Shown here in pieces: positions 34,213-45,508 of a stretch of 64,000 nucleotides of DNA (position 1 is its first letter; each line of letters opens with the position of its first letter). The notes below the pieces were generated by a model that worked only from the letters and a program-made list of their open reading frames with translations, made no database searches and was not told where the DNA came from. The translations under genes were made by a program, and so were the position numbers. This DNA is from Paraphoma chrysanthemicola (lineage: Eukaryota > Ascomycota > Dothideomycetes > Pleosporales > Phaeosphaeriaceae). Location: positions 1,116,001-1,180,000 of the forward strand of contig JAGMWG010000002.1 in assembly GCA_020744225.1 (NCBI GenBank), given 5' to 3'.

Positions 34213-34680
34213 TTAAACCCCACTTTTCCCAAAGACGCGCCTCTCAATTCTCGTCGCGACTCTTCGCTTCATCTCCTGATCCCATGCGACCTCTTCCTGC
34301 AACGCGTTTACATCTTGTATCGGTCCCAACGCATACTCAATCATCTGCATTAATATCTTAACCTCTAGCACGCTTTCCTTCATATTTTCATTCCCTCCTT
34401 CACGCACTTCCCTCAATTCTACCATGCTTAATCTGGTCGTCGATCTGGCACCGAACTTCTTGATTTGGCCGCGCAAGGTACTGTACTTATACTCGAGCAG
34501 CACCTTTGATGGCTTGTGCCCGCATGTGCGTTGTTAATTGAGACACTTGCGCGTTATGACAATCATTCTTGCGCGATATGCTGCTAGTCGCTGAATGGCG
34601 CTTTCGACAGCTCGTTCCACAGGTTCAGGTGTAGGAGGGGGTGTTGGTGGAGCGTGAATATCTTCGCTGGGATTCATCAT
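34213..34680 (-). CDS. Small helical protein of unknown function (139 aa)
   Basis: Two exons on the minus strand: 34561-34680 and 34213-34512. The intron is 48 bp with a weak GTCATA donor, AATTAAC branch and CACAAG acceptor; this is the only combination I found that keeps frame and joins ARMI to PSKVLLEYKY. An alternative acceptor 8 nt later fails; one 9 nt later keeps frame. The start is the ATG at 34680 (MMNPSEDIH). Residues 8-20 are Pro/Thr-rich. The remainder is strongly helical with a charged coiled-coil pattern (LQEEVAWDQEMKRRVATRIE). No domain recognised. Confidence 0.65.
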
Positions 34681-35223
34681 GATTGGTGTTCGATATGCTA
34701 AAAGTGATGTAAATGTAGACAAGCGTTTGTAGCAAGCGTTGTATCATTTGCGCGGTCGTGTTTCCCTATGTTCTGTTTGAGAATGTGTTGGATGCTGTGC
34801 TTGTAAGGACAACTGTAGTGGCACTGTTCGATCTTATGTGTTTTTGGAGAAGAGGAGTGCTTGATTAGATAGAAAAGTTGTAATGAAAATGATGAAATAC
34901 ACGTCTCAATGAGATGAGAATCTTGGTACGGCGGCGTGAAAAAGGACCAAGGAAATGGTATATCGAAGCGGAAAACTAATACCAAACCAAACCATAGTTG
35001 TACGACGAGCCAACTAATCGAAGTACTCCCTGTAAATTTTCGATTAATTCCAAAACGGTCCAAAGTCGTCCATTTGGCTTAACACGCGACGGCGCGCTTC
35101 AGCATCCGGTGCGTTCCTAACAATACTGATAAAATGTTAGCGCATGCATCGATCTCCAATCTCCCACTCCCGTTCTCATGCATCATCCCCTTCGCCATAT
35201 TAGCACTCCAGTACCAGTGAGAA
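34681..35223. other. Intergenic, no gene seen
   Basis: About 540 bp between two reverse-strand genes, holding the promoter of the small helical protein gene. No motif seen. Confidence 0.4.
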
Positions 35224-35851
35224 CTAACCATTCTCAAATACCCTACTCATCGTCTTCCTTACGACCCTGATCTTCTCCGCACCGTTCTTGGCGGCGATTT
35301 TCCCTGCCCGGTCGCATGCCACACCAGCGGCATGACCGGACTTTGAATAACGGATGCAGAAAGAGAAGATCGCGGAGATGCCACATACCTGACCTCACGG
35401 AGTTGACTATTTGCAGTATCGAGCACGTAGCCGATGATTGGGATGTCGTTTCGCACGTATGCAGAGTCCTTGAGGGCTTGAATGTCTGCCCGTATGGCTG
35501 TGTCGAGATCTCCAGTGTTGGATGCACAGCCTGAAAAGTATCAGAGGTATGAATGTAATGTAAAATGAGGGTATTGAGAGGAGAATTGCGGACCGGTATG
35601 CTGAAGCACAACAATCATACCCAGCCTCTTGGCTTGATCGGCGTAGTAGATGTTGTTGATGGTAGATCCAGTGCGTCCGCCCGCAGTCTTCACAACTTGA
35701 GTGGTTGTTGCTGAGAGGTTGAAGTAGCGTGCCGGGTCGATTTGAGGGTCAGTCTCATTGCATGATACTGTGTTGGGTCAGTTGAGCTTGGAAGCGAGAC
35801 ACTGATCCGTGGCGACGAACTGATGAGAAGGCTTCCAGTGGACGACGACAT
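35224..35851 (-). CDS. Beta-carbonic-anhydrase-like protein
   Basis: Four exons on the minus strand: 35821-35851, 35594-35767, 35394-35530 and 35224-35340, 152 residues. Introns are 53, 63 and 53 bp; donors GTTCGT, GTCCGC and GTCAGG are weak but each join keeps frame. Zinc-site residues of the beta class are visible: Cys13 in LIISCNETD, and His67/Cys70 in VLQHTGC (HTxC motif). KTAGGRTG corresponds to the RNAGG block. The first motif lacks the CxDxR spacing of active enzymes (Cys is followed by NETDPQIDPAR), so the Asp-Arg dyad is absent or displaced. If folded it binds zinc and may or may not hydrate CO2. Also short for the family (usually 200 or more). Confidence 0.75.
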
Positions 35852-38521
35852 GGTTGGTAAGACGGTATGTAAGAAGTTTGTGCTCAGTCTGGGTAGTAGT
35901 GGCGAGTGTAGCAGTGGCGGGCTGTGTGCGATGCTACTTTCAGTGACCCTGGTCGACTCCATGCTGTGGGAGGCGTCCAGTGTTATATATCAAGCTTCAA
36001 GCCTACCGCTGAGGATGTTTCGTGATCCACTGCAACTTCTTACTTGCTAACTACACCTATTTCTCGATGATCTCATCGATCGCGAGCAAAGTCGATCTGC
36101 CTCGTCAGTCGGTAGAATGTTGAGCCCCATTCACTAATATCATTCGCCTTACTGGTGCAGTACCTCTCCTCGGTCACCTCTCGGTCGAGCCGGCTGACGC
36201 ATCCGCTGCTTCCAGATATCCTCACGCCCGGATTGTGGTGTAGCATTGTAGATGCAGAGCCTTGACGAGCGTACATGAAAAGAAAAGAAATACAAGGGCA
36301 CCTTACTAAGGTGGGATGGCCGTGTTTACTGAACACCTCTACTATGAAAATCATCGGCGAGGTATCTAATTGTTGCTGGTTGAGATTGCGGCGGCCGATG
36401 CATCCAGCCACCAGGAAGCGGCAATGTGCTTAATTGTAGACTAATGAAATTAGCGCGATGCCGATCTGGATTCCATCGAAACCCAAGCGATCGCATGTGG
36501 AAAGAGGTGATATAATTAAACGCAGCTTGCGTGCTGATAGGCCAGCACCCAGTGCTGTGGTAGCGAACTCGTGCGAAAAATGATCGGTCATTCGGCTTCA
36601 GCTCGGGCATGGAGGTCAAGAATGCCATGAGCAGCCACGATCCTGCGAACTAAAAGGTATGCTGTAGCCAATCACTCTTATACTAGCGCTAATTCGAACC
36701 ATGTTTCAGACACCTGCATAAGGTGGTGCCCAGTCAGCTTGCCGATCACCGTCATCGCATGCGCAGGTCTCCCGAAGGTATGCGAAAAGGCCTTGTAGTC
36801 ACCCATTTACGGTATGATTCATCAACGAAGTTGCGTTACTCCAACGGTAAACGACTGGGTTCAATGGAGCTGCAACGCGGTCCGGGTTAACGGTGCAGGC
36901 TGAGTATCAAAATCATGGCTGCGCCAACGTTGCATGCAAGACTCCCACCTAGTCCCACGGCTCTGTTCATCCTTCATGCGAAGCGAATGCACTCAGCAAC
37001 ATAATCTTGATTGAGATGTTTGATTCTTCTGGTTTGAAGTGATTGCAAATTGTTCGGCACTACGGCCGTCGGCATTGGCGCCCTCGAAGCGATGCCAAGG
37101 TCGTGCCGTACGCCTACGATATACGGAGATCGTGAAGCCGTACAAAGAATAATGTCACGTCCGGCAGTGCTCCGAGATTTTGAATTACTAAACTTTCGTA
37201 TGCTCCACACCCACGCGAGATCGAAGCAGGCGTACGGCAGGATGCACCTCATCTGCAGGTAATGAAGCCATCGTGTGCCGTTGTTGGGATCCGTGGGACG
37301 ACGACCCCGCTGATCCAGTTTGGGAAAAGCCTTATGCAAGTGCCGCGAAGAAGCAAAGGCAGGCTGACACACGGCTGAATAACTCACAGTGAGGGGATCA
37401 GGCACAAGTTGTGTTCTCGCAGCACTGTCAAGCCGTGATAGTCGCCACGTCGGCGCAGATTTCGGCATGTAGCTTTATCAATAGGGCGCTTTGGGAAATA
37501 ACGGCGTGAATAGCGGCACCAGATGATATCATTCGGCAACGTCCCAAGCGAACGGGGCGTATGCAAAGATACGAAGAGCATATTGGCGGTCAGAATCTGG
37601 ATGGCTGGCTGTGATACATCGTTGGTGTTGTAGAACAATGGCGGCACAGCGGGGAAGCGGGGAAAAAGTAATGGCGCAGGTGAAGGAGAAATTGAGCAAT
37701 TCTAGTGTAGGGTCGCTAAAGCTATTTGACACTAGACACATGACAGCGGCTCATACGTTGAGCAACAACCGTGAACGTTGCTGACACGAGGGTTTGAAAT
37801 GCGAAATAAGGTTCTATCTCGCGTTACGCACGTGGTGTAGCGGATGTCATGGGCTCAGATGCGAAGACCTGGCACCACATCACACTACGGCGGTTGTGGC
37901 GTTGAGGGATCGGTCGATGCCCAGAGTAGAATGACAATTTAGCAAAGCTGCCTCAAGTCTTTGCTGACAAGTAGGTTGGAAATGCAATTTTGAGCACTCT
38001 CCAAGTGGCTGCCACGGCGAAACGCGTTTAGTTCATGGTGTCAAGACAATGTACGCATGGCTTCGGCCGCCGCTTCGGATTAGCTCTTCGGCCGATAACC
38101 TCTCGCATATCCAAGAGGCAGTAGCGAGGCCCACGGCAGCCCGTCTATGTCTGATGAAACGGCAATGGCTAAAAGCGAAGGCTGTGAGGCTCACAACGTG
38201 TGTTCTGATGCTGACATCTGGACTAGCAATGCAACTGGACATGAAGATCTTGCAATCGCGTACAGATGCTGCAGGAAAGCACGTGATACGCCTTGTGAAA
38301 ATGGCGACACTTCCTCAACTTCAGCGAGCGCAATCCAGGTCACTGTAGGCTGCAGATCTCGCCCGCTTCTGTCAGCCGTGCTCTGGAGTCGCACTGCAGC
38401 TCGCACTCCCGGGCATCTCAGCCTGTGACGTTGTACGTTGATGGTAAACAGTGTGTTCACTTGGCTCATCAAGGCATGCCGGCCTCGAAAAGGTCAAGGG
38501 ACGCTCCCGACACAACGTGTC
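35852..38521. other. Gene-poor stretch
   Basis: About 2.67 kb without a supported gene. Minus-strand frames such as 36974-37468 (164 codons) show no motif, hydrophobic pattern or splice logic. The first few hundred bases are the carbonic-anhydrase-like promoter. Confidence 0.45.
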
Positions 38522-39265
38522 TCAACGCCCTCGCGGGGACGCCCTCGCGCTTGTGTGTTCGTCCTGTGAAGTTGTGACATCGTAACCTGGCGGAGCGCCA
38601 CCTACAGCCTCTCGTGTCAAAACTCGCAACGGTACGGCTGGTTCGGTCGAGGTCGGTGCAGCGGGTGTGGTGTCATGCGATACCGAAACTTCGTTCTTCG
38701 ACTGATATGGCGGTGGAGCTTCTCCATGCTCATCCAACCCTTCCTCGCGCCGACGGAATGCCGCTTGATTCCCTCCGTATCTTCCGTGCATGAACCTTCG
38801 AGCACCAACCCATCCTTCGAGATCTTGAGAAAGAGCGTTATGACCGCTCAGTCGCAGTTGTTCCTTCCGCCGCTTTCGTTGCTTGTGGAGCCACCATAGT
38901 AATGCCGCGATGAGCACGGCAAAAACGATGAGGAACAAAAAGTAGTAGTTGAACACGCTCTCGTCGCGAATGTGTTCGTTGCTGGAGTGAGTTGCAGCGG
39001 GGAGTAGACCCGGTGGGGTCTGCTCAGTGGACGTGCTGACGGTGGAGGACGTCATGTTGGAAACATCCAGCACCGTCGAAGGACTGATACTCTGACGGAC
39101 TGGCATTGCCACACGGTCTGAAGTCATCGTTATTGTCGCGAGTGTCTCCGTGGGCAGCACCGTGCTCGTCATCGACGCCGGGCTCTGGGCAGAAGACACT
39201 TGGATGAGGCCCAGTAGCAGAGTAAGCTGGAGCATCTGTCGACCATAAGGCCGACTGGCATACAT
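38522..39265 (-). CDS. Single-pass membrane protein with PPPY motif
   Basis: Intronless, 247 residues, ATG at 39265. A signal peptide (residues about 11-26, LQLTLLLGLIQVSSA) is followed by a Ser/Thr-rich, probably O-glycosylated ectodomain. Then come one transmembrane helix at about 107-126 (YYFLFLIVFAVLIAALLWWL) and a basic stop-transfer (HKQRKRRK). The cytosolic tail contains APPPY (184-187) and a second APPGYD. PPxY motifs in such tails commonly recruit WW-domain ubiquitin ligases of the Rsp5/Nedd4 type. The layout resembles fungal wall-sensor or trafficking-adaptor proteins; the exact family is not clear. It could start at internal Met11, which also yields a good signal peptide. Confidence 0.75.
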   Translation of the reverse strand: MYASRPYGRQMLQLTLLLGLIQVSSAQSPASMTSTVLPTETLATITMTSDRVAMPVRQSISPSTVLDVSNMTSSTVSTSTEQTPPGLLPAATHSSNEHIRDESVFNYYFLFLIVFAVLIAALLWWLHKQRKRRKEQLRLSGHNALSQDLEGWVGARRFMHGRYGGNQAAFRRREEGLDEHGEAPPPYQSKNEVSVSHDTTPAAPTSTEPAVPLRVLTREAVGGAPPGYDVTTSQDEHTSARASPRGR

Positions 39266-39683
39266 GCTGAAGAGGGTCCTATGTTTACATCCAGCAAAAA
39301 GGCACCGGAAGAAACCGAGCGGTGAACAGTGGAATACTGTTCAATGTAGCCTCGCTCGGAACGGAGGGAACTGCAGGAGGTGTGGAAGTCGCCGTTGCAA
39401 GCCGCTCAACGATCAAATCAGTCCATTGTCATGATTTAGAAGCCGATTAAAGACCTCGTAGTGCAAAGAGTCTACATGACGGCGACTGAGAGCAAGATGC
39501 GGTGTCGTGGTGAGATGCTCGCCGGAGGTTTCGGAACGGATGATACGCGGTGATCGTCCGCCAAGGCAGTGGCCATTGCGCCATGTCCATGCTTATTCAC
39601 GATACCCTGATGTCCTGAACCGCGATTACTATTCCACCCACCCCGCTCCAACTTCGACTTCGACGTCTCTGACATATTCCATC
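39266..39683. other. Divergent promoter, membrane protein / TFB5
   Basis: About 420 bp between two divergent genes. No further gene seen. Confidence 0.45.
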
Positions 39684-39998
39684 ATGGTCAAAGCCATTCG
39701 AGGTAAAACCGACTCCGACTTCCGCGTAGAGGGGATACTGACGTCCCCAGGTACGCTCGTCAAGTGCGACGCGTCCATCAAAGCTATGCTGGTCGACATC
39801 GACAGTAAGAACAACAACGAGTACATCATCGAGGAGCTGGACGAGGAGCACATTCTGGTCAAGGAGACCAAGATCAACGAGCTGAAAGCGCGACTGAACG
39901 ATGTGAGTGTTCGGCAGATTCGATTGTATTCATTGTCTGACTAGTTGTAGATGATGCGGCAACGCCTCAAGGAGCCAGAAAGTTCCGACTCGGAGTAG
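39684..39998 (+). CDS. TFB5: TFIIH subunit TFB5 (TTDA/p8)
   Basis: Smallest subunit of general transcription and DNA-repair factor TFIIH; it stabilises p52/Tfb2 and stimulates XPB in nucleotide excision repair. Three exons: 39684-39702, 39751-39902 and 39951-39998, with two 48-bp introns (GTAAAA to CCCAG; GTGAGT to TGTAG), 72 residues. The joined start MVKAIRGTLVKCDASIKAML matches the family opening. IIEELDEEHILVKE and INELKARLND are the conserved strand-helix. The last exon supplies MMRQRLKEPESSDSE. Length is as expected for the family (about 65-75). Convergent with the GFA gene, stops 98 bp apart. Confidence 0.95.
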
Positions 39999-40095
39999 AG
40001 CACTGGGTCCTCCAAGTGAACTGGCACTTCAAACTTCCGTATCGATCCCATTTGCCCCTCCGCACTCGAAACCCTGCCACAGAAGCCATCGCCGC

Positions 40096-40645
40096 TTACG
40101 ACATGCCATTCTTCTGCGCAGCGCCCTCTTGAGCGTTCACCCATTTCGGCCTCGTAGGTGCATAAAGCTCAGCATCGACCTTATAGTTATCCAGGATGCT
40201 AGTGTCATCGAGGGTGCCAGCCTGCCAACGATCAGCGCTGTATCGACAATGTGGGAAGCTACTCATACCTTGACGATTAGCTTGCCAGGAAAGGTGGCGC
40301 CGGTGCGCCACATGGTTGATCCGCAGTCACCGCTAGATTCGTTAGCAAGGCAGGTCATTGAAATGAGGATACACATACCAGAAGTTGGAAACAATCTCGT
40401 TACCGCCATCGGCCACCTTCTTGTGCTGCTTGGGGCTACCCTGGGAGACCTTGAAACCCTCGTCGGAAAAGATCGAATTGCTAGAGTAGGTGCTGCCACT
40501 GATCTTACGGCAGTCAGAGCAATGGCAGAGGATCTACCCAAAGTCAGTACAGTGCGTCGTCTGGATACTGTACACATACGCTGGCCTCGCTGTTGCCCTG
40601 GACCTCGTAGCGGACGTTGCCGCACACGCATGAACCGGAAGGCAT
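40096..40645 (-). CDS. GFA-type (glutathione-dependent formaldehyde-activating / CENP-V) enzyme
   Basis: Four exons on the minus strand: 40580-40645, 40379-40533, 40269-40332 and 40096-40221, 136 residues. Introns are 46, 46 and 47 bp with GTATGT/GTATGA donors and TAG/CAG acceptors. Zinc ligands of the Mss4-like fold are visible: CVCGNVRYE, LCHCSDCRKISGS, and FCGDCGSTMWRT. Members are called glutathione-dependent formaldehyde-activating enzymes, but most fungal copies have unproven substrates. The length matches the family. The fine splice pattern and the intact three-part Cys signature make the call firm; the reaction is inferred only. Confidence 0.92.
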
Positions 40646-41460
40646 CTTGTTTGTGTAGGTCCAAAAGTCTCTTGTGGGGTAGTTGTGGTTGGAATTGGTG
40701 AATGCACTTAGGTCGAGGCTTGGCTGAAGATGAGCGCAGTGGTATGGAATGTCGATGGAGGGTACTGTCACAGACACATTGACTTTATACTGCGACTCTA
40801 CCCCGCGATGTTGATCGCCGAAACCAGAAGAGATGCGCTATGCCAGGTCCCCTCCCGCCTAGACCCACCTTCCGACGCTGCTCGGACGACTGACGTGGGT
40901 ACGGACTGACGGCATCATCGCGCGTGCGGCATCTTCGTTCGCCGAGGAGTAATGACCTCCAGTTGCTGGTGCAAATGCAGTGAGAAACATTGGCATAGCT
41001 CACTCCGGCTTACATGTATGCGCTGGACAAAGTCTAGAGCTATGTCATTTTGCGAGGTATTCCAAATCAAGCCTTGGATTTTCCAATATTCCCGATACGC
41101 CGAAGACGCCCATTTGCAGGGCAAATGCCCTTCCCGGTCGCATGAACCTCAGTCTGACATGATACGACGTACAAAGACTAGATTAGCAATCTCGATTATC
41201 CTGAGACTGTGTGCATCTCCATTGACAGCGCTTCAACAGACTATGCGGAGTGACGTACGACCAGGGTGCGGGGCAATTCCGCAACACCTGCTGCACGTGC
41301 TTTCGAGAGAGTTCCGTGTCGCGCTAAGCTGTGCGCTCACACCAACATTCACTCGCCGTTGCTTCGCTAGAGACATGACTATAGCGCACCCGTCCATGGA
41401 GCTCTCACAGCCCACAAATTTCTCTGTCGTCCCAAGCACCTGACGCTCGCTCAACCGATC
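40646..41460. other. Divergent intergenic region
   Basis: About 815 bp between the GFA gene and the Cys-rich protein gene. A 163-codon forward frame (40952-41443) has no motif and is not called. Confidence 0.4.
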
Positions 41461-42001
41461 ATGGCCGCCCCCAATGTCTGGACGCAAATGAATTACATCC
41501 CTCCGCGCGGCCAATGCAACTACAAGCAATCCGTCCTGTCGCCGAAATGCCCGTGTCTGCGCTTCATGTTGCATCCGCTCAAGGTCCGTATTTCCTCGGC
41601 TTTGATGTATGTCGGCATACTCTCGGGCTTACTAACACCTTGCGTAGTCAGCGTCTTCTTACGAGTGCGACGGATGCAATCATCACGCGTCGTTTCATAG
41701 CATGGAGAATAAGAGCGAGGATGAGATTAGGAAGAAGTGGGAGCAGGAAGCGAGGGATAAGAAGGAGGAGGAACAGGAAGGGAAGGCGAGGCCGAAGAAG
41801 AGGGTGAGGGCGATCGAGTATCAGGACAGCTCGCGGGACGGCGAGCTTGCAGTCTATTTGGACGACTTTGTTCCGATGAGCAAGACAGCTGGTAGGCGTG
41901 GCGCATCTGCGAGAAAAGCACCGCTATCAAGGCAGGTCAAGGGGAAGAAGAAGGTCTCGCAGCCTGTTGAGGAAGAGGATGATGTCGTCGAACTTGATTG
42001 A
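41461..42001 (+). CDS. Small Cys-rich protein with lysine-rich tail (158 aa)
   Basis: Two exons: 41461-41583 and 41648-42001, with a 64-bp intron (GTCCGT donor, TTACTAAC branch, GCGTAG acceptor). MAAPNVWTQMNYIPPRGQC is followed by CPCLRFMLHPLKSASS and YECDGCNHHASFHSM, a compact CxC...CxxCxxH cluster likely to bind zinc; it spans the splice junction, which supports the intron. The remainder is Glu/Lys-rich helix (KKEEEQEGKARPKKRVRA) and an acidic end EEEDDVVELD. A nuclear protein is likely from the basic cluster. Function not recognised. Confidence 0.8.
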
Positions 42002-42355
42002 AGGGTGGGTTTCTGACTTTGTGTTTGGCAAAGGCAAGGCGTTTGGAACTGGAATTTCTGATATATCGGCATAGCGACATGATACCCCGCGTCACATCGC
42101 AAGCAATAAATTTTACTCTTCTAAATCCTTTGCCCGTGTCGTAGCGTGAGCGCTCGAAGTTTGTCGCAATGCCAAGACCTGGTTCGCGCGAGCTTTATGC
42201 TGTGTCGCGACCCTCCCATCTTCCTTCACCCAACATTGCATCGCAAGATGGCCCGCGCTCGGAGATAGCCCCACCCCAATCTGGACTTCGTCGCTTCCCA
42301 CATTTCATGCGACCACGCCCAATAACCCACCGACTTACCCATCTCCGCCGCAGCC
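42002..42355. other. MED1 promoter interval
   Basis: About 350 bp between two genes on the same strand; C-rich leader just before the MED1 ATG. No gene seen. Confidence 0.4.
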
Positions 42356-44446
42356 ATGGCGACACCCACGCCGTCCACCAACACGCCCTCAAAGCACCTC
42401 CCCGCATTCTCGTCCCCCGCCCCGCGCAGCGTCCCGCACACGGGCAACACCAACATGCTCTCCTATGACTCTCCGGCCGTGCTCAATATGCTCAACGATG
42501 CGAGCGCGGGCATGGGTGGAGTCGGTATGGGCATCAGCATGAGCGGCTTGGGCATGTCCAGCTTGGGTATTAGCGCGAGCGCAATGGGTCGCGCAGATGA
42601 GGCGGAGAGAAGTCGGAGGTTACAAAACATTCTTGAGGTCGTAGGAGGCAAGCCAGGGCGCGTGAGCGAGGAGGGTTTGCTTGCGCTGTGCAAACGACTG
42701 GGCGTCCAGGTCGAGAAGAACACAGCCGAAGCGCATAGCTGGATGCTCTTGATTGGAGATGAGGCTGTGTGCGACGTGACTTTCAAGAACGACGAAATAT
42801 CCAGCGTCAACCTACAGACAGGTCTTGATGGAGAACAGGAGAGTCTCCAGTTTGGACCTACGGGGTCGGAGATCCTGGTGCGGAGCTTAAAGCCGCTACC
42901 AGGGCAGAGCAAGATCAATGTCACACTTGAAAGATTTGCAGAGAACTTGGATAAGCTGTTGAGTCTGGACAAACTTGGGAATCCGCAAAATGGCGGAGTG
43001 AGCTGCTACAACGCCATCGCTGGCGTGTACACCAGCTTGCGCAAGCTGTTTGAGCACGAGAAGAAGATGGCACTGGCTGTGCTGGAAGCAAATACACCTC
43101 AAAGAAGTCACAAGGCAGAGAGAGAAGTTCTTTGCAAAAAGAGCGGTCGGCCGAGGCTCAACGGTGGCTCATGCTTGGGACTGAGCTTGGAGTACTGGAT
43201 GGACCGGCGGCATATCATCCACAGAAAAACCCTTAAGGAAAGCGACAAAGGCAAGGGGAAGGAGGACGGCAGCTCCCAGCCTATTGGCACATATCCTGAA
43301 GACGATGACCCTGAGACCAATCGATTGTATTCTCTGACCATCGAATGCGAGTCTTCACCTTCGACACTGTATAATCCGATACGCATCTCCAACGAGTGGA
43401 TCAGCGACAAGATTGAGAAGCCAACGGACGCCAGCGATGCGAATGCTACCATCGACAACATACTCCTCGATACGCCCTCGATCGACTGGCAAGATCCGAA
43501 ACCCACCTATCTGGAACCTGCGGCACCTACCGAAGAAACTATGGATTTGAACTCTACACCTGGTCGATTGCCCAACATACGCTTCGTCGCCAAGTTCAAT
43601 CCACCGCTTGTTGTACCATTTGCAATTCACATGCAGCTCTATCAGAGCGTCGGCATCGAGCCACGACCCGAGGACTTCCGCCCCACAACATTCGTCGGCC
43701 TAGCTCTTCGCCCCGGCGAGATCGACCCAGGCATGATGGGTGCCGCAGAAGCCACACACGAGATACGCAGCTCACGCTCCGTCCTGAGCATCGATGCTGA
43801 TGGTAAGGAGAAAGAGCAAAAACACAATATGAGTCTGTATCTCCCGAAGATCGAATACAGCCGCACGCTCGAAAGTCTGCCCTTTTCACATCCAAAGCAA
43901 CTCGTCGAAATCCTTCCCACCCTCCGACAATACGCTTTCACAACATCACTCTTGCGAAATGCGTTTTACGAGAAGGAGGTCAAGGACGCACCAATAAACG
44001 CGTCGAATCCGCTCTCCCCGCCGCAGACACCACAGCCCAGCAACCACGATGCAGACGCCGTCCAAATCGATATCAACCTCTCCTACACGCCCCCAGCACC
44101 ACGTCTAACATTCTACATCCCTCATCCATCCTCTCAAACACCCTCTCAAACAACTTCGCCCTCTCAACAAGACTCCTCAATCACGAATCTCCTTTCGAAT
44201 CTTCTATCCCCAGACTCGTCATCTCCATCCCGAACCTCATTGGCAATCACCCTCGACATCCATCCCAATGCCGAAATCGCCATCCAGGACCAAAATATCG
44301 TCCCCATCCCCGCGGCCAAGGACGACGGAGACGTGGATATGGATGCTGCGGAGCGCGTCGATGCGAGAGTGAAGCGGTTGGGCAAGGGGTTGGAAGTTGT
44401 TGGGGATGTTGGGGTGTGGGGGGAGTGGATTCGAGGGCAGGTTTAG
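42356..44446 (+). CDS. MED1: Mediator complex subunit 1 (MED1)
   Basis: Subunit of the Mediator middle module that links activators to RNA polymerase II. Intronless, 696 residues, ATG at 42356 in good context (GCCATGG). The N-terminus is Ser/Thr/Pro-rich, then Gly/Met-rich (GMGGVGMGISMSGLG). The MED1 domain starts around residue 80 (RRLQNILEVVGGKPGRVSEE, LCKRLGVQVEK) and runs through DVTFKNDEISSVNLQ and LAENLDKLL-like helices to about residue 540. The C-terminus is Ser/Pro/Thr-rich with an acidic patch (DDGDVDMDAAE). Length fits fungal MED1. Recognised from the N-terminal helical domain pattern. Confidence 0.85.
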   Translation: MATPTPSTNTPSKHLPAFSSPAPRSVPHTGNTNMLSYDSPAVLNMLNDASAGMGGVGMGISMSGLGMSSLGISASAMGRADEAERSRRLQNILEVVGGKPGRVSEEGLLALCKRLGVQVEKNTAEAHSWMLLIGDEAVCDVTFKNDEISSVNLQTGLDGEQESLQFGPTGSEILVRSLKPLPGQSKINVTLERFAENLDKLLSLDKLGNPQNGGVSCYNAIAGVYTSLRKLFEHEKKMALAVLEANTPQRSHKAEREVLCKKSGRPRLNGGSCLGLSLEYWMDRRHIIHRKTLKESDKGKGKEDGSSQPIGTYPEDDDPETNRLYSLTIECESSPSTLYNPIRISNEWISDKIEKPTDASDANATIDNILLDTPSIDWQDPKPTYLEPAAPTEETMDLNSTPGRLPNIRFVAKFNPPLVVPFAIHMQLYQSVGIEPRPEDFRPTTFVGLALRPGEIDPGMMGAAEATHEIRSSRSVLSIDADGKEKEQKHNMSLYLPKIEYSRTLESLPFSHPKQLVEILPTLRQYAFTTSLLRNAFYEKEVKDAPINASNPLSPPQTPQPSNHDADAVQIDINLSYTPPAPRLTFYIPHPSSQTPSQTTSPSQQDSSITNLLSNLLSPDSSSPSRTSLAITLDIHPNAEIAIQDQNIVPIPAAKDDGDVDMDAAERVDARVKRLGKGLEVVGDVGVWGEWIRGQV

Positions 44447-45508
44447 ATAGGGTAGTGAGGTGGGAAAGTGGTGGATCAGATGGATGGAGTGAGCATGAAG
44501 AATTGTGGCGGCACTTGTCATACCCACCCCACTTTGAGCAGGTGCCGGGGCTTAAGAATGTAGATTTAAGGCGGATGCACATTTGTGTCACAAGCTAATC
44601 AACCATCTTGGAATACAAAACTCCTAGATGTGTTCAACACGTCTAAATTTTGCAGTCATTGGAGTATTGCCTTCGCGTGCCAATGTATGTTCTGCGTGGC
44701 TTTTGCTCAACAAGGGAGATTGCAAAAAGGTTTGGAGGTAAGGATGATCGGCGGCCTCGCACTATTGCTTTGTCAGGACGCAATGGAAAGCTCCGAATGG
44801 CGCAAATGGTGGTAGGAAAGTGGTGTGGAAGCTGCAAACCTCTTGAGGCTGAGTAGCTAGCTGGAGCTAAAGTGCTTCTTTCGTGAGAGCCGCTATTGCA
44901 TCACTTTAATCTCATCGTCGTGCCTGGTGTGAGCGATGGTGTCAATTATTGAGGAGCTTTGCAGTCGATGCTTCTTAGACTCATACAAAAGCCACACGCG
45001 GCTCATCTGTCTTTGAGAATGATATCAGCTCGCTATAGCACGCTGTCAGAGTATATGGCCTGGTGATCGTGGTGGCTAGCTTCAATTATAGGATAGTCAA
45101 CAGATTCTGGAATATAGAATCATCAGTCGAAGGTGCTGCCTTTACATCGAAAGTTCTTAGTGTCTTGTTTTGACAATCATTGTGTTAATTTGGTGAGCTC
45201 TGGGCGCCATCGTTGCCAAATCTATAATGTGGCCTTCATACATGTATTCATACTTATCAGTACAGGAGTCGAGAGGGAAACGGGAAGGAGGACTAGACGG
45301 TGGTAACGACCACGCTAGTCTATGTACGGATAAGAGGATAAGTGCTATAATTAGAACTCGTCTTCCACGCATATCACGTGCACGATGCGTACTCTCAGCC
45401 TTGCAGTAGCTGCACTCTTCAGCCTGGACGCTTGCCCATTATGCCACTTCCTCCTATCTTTGTCGCTAGCTTTTATATGTGGCCAATCAAGTCTTGCTGT
45501 CCACCAAT
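44447..45508. other. Intergenic, NLR-like gene promoter side
   Basis: About 1.06 kb. Short frames have no motif. No tRNA or repeat seen. Confidence 0.45.

Noticed and set aside
36974..37468. 164-codon minus-strand frame
   Set aside because: No domain, signal peptide, membrane pattern or splice support in a gene-poor region.
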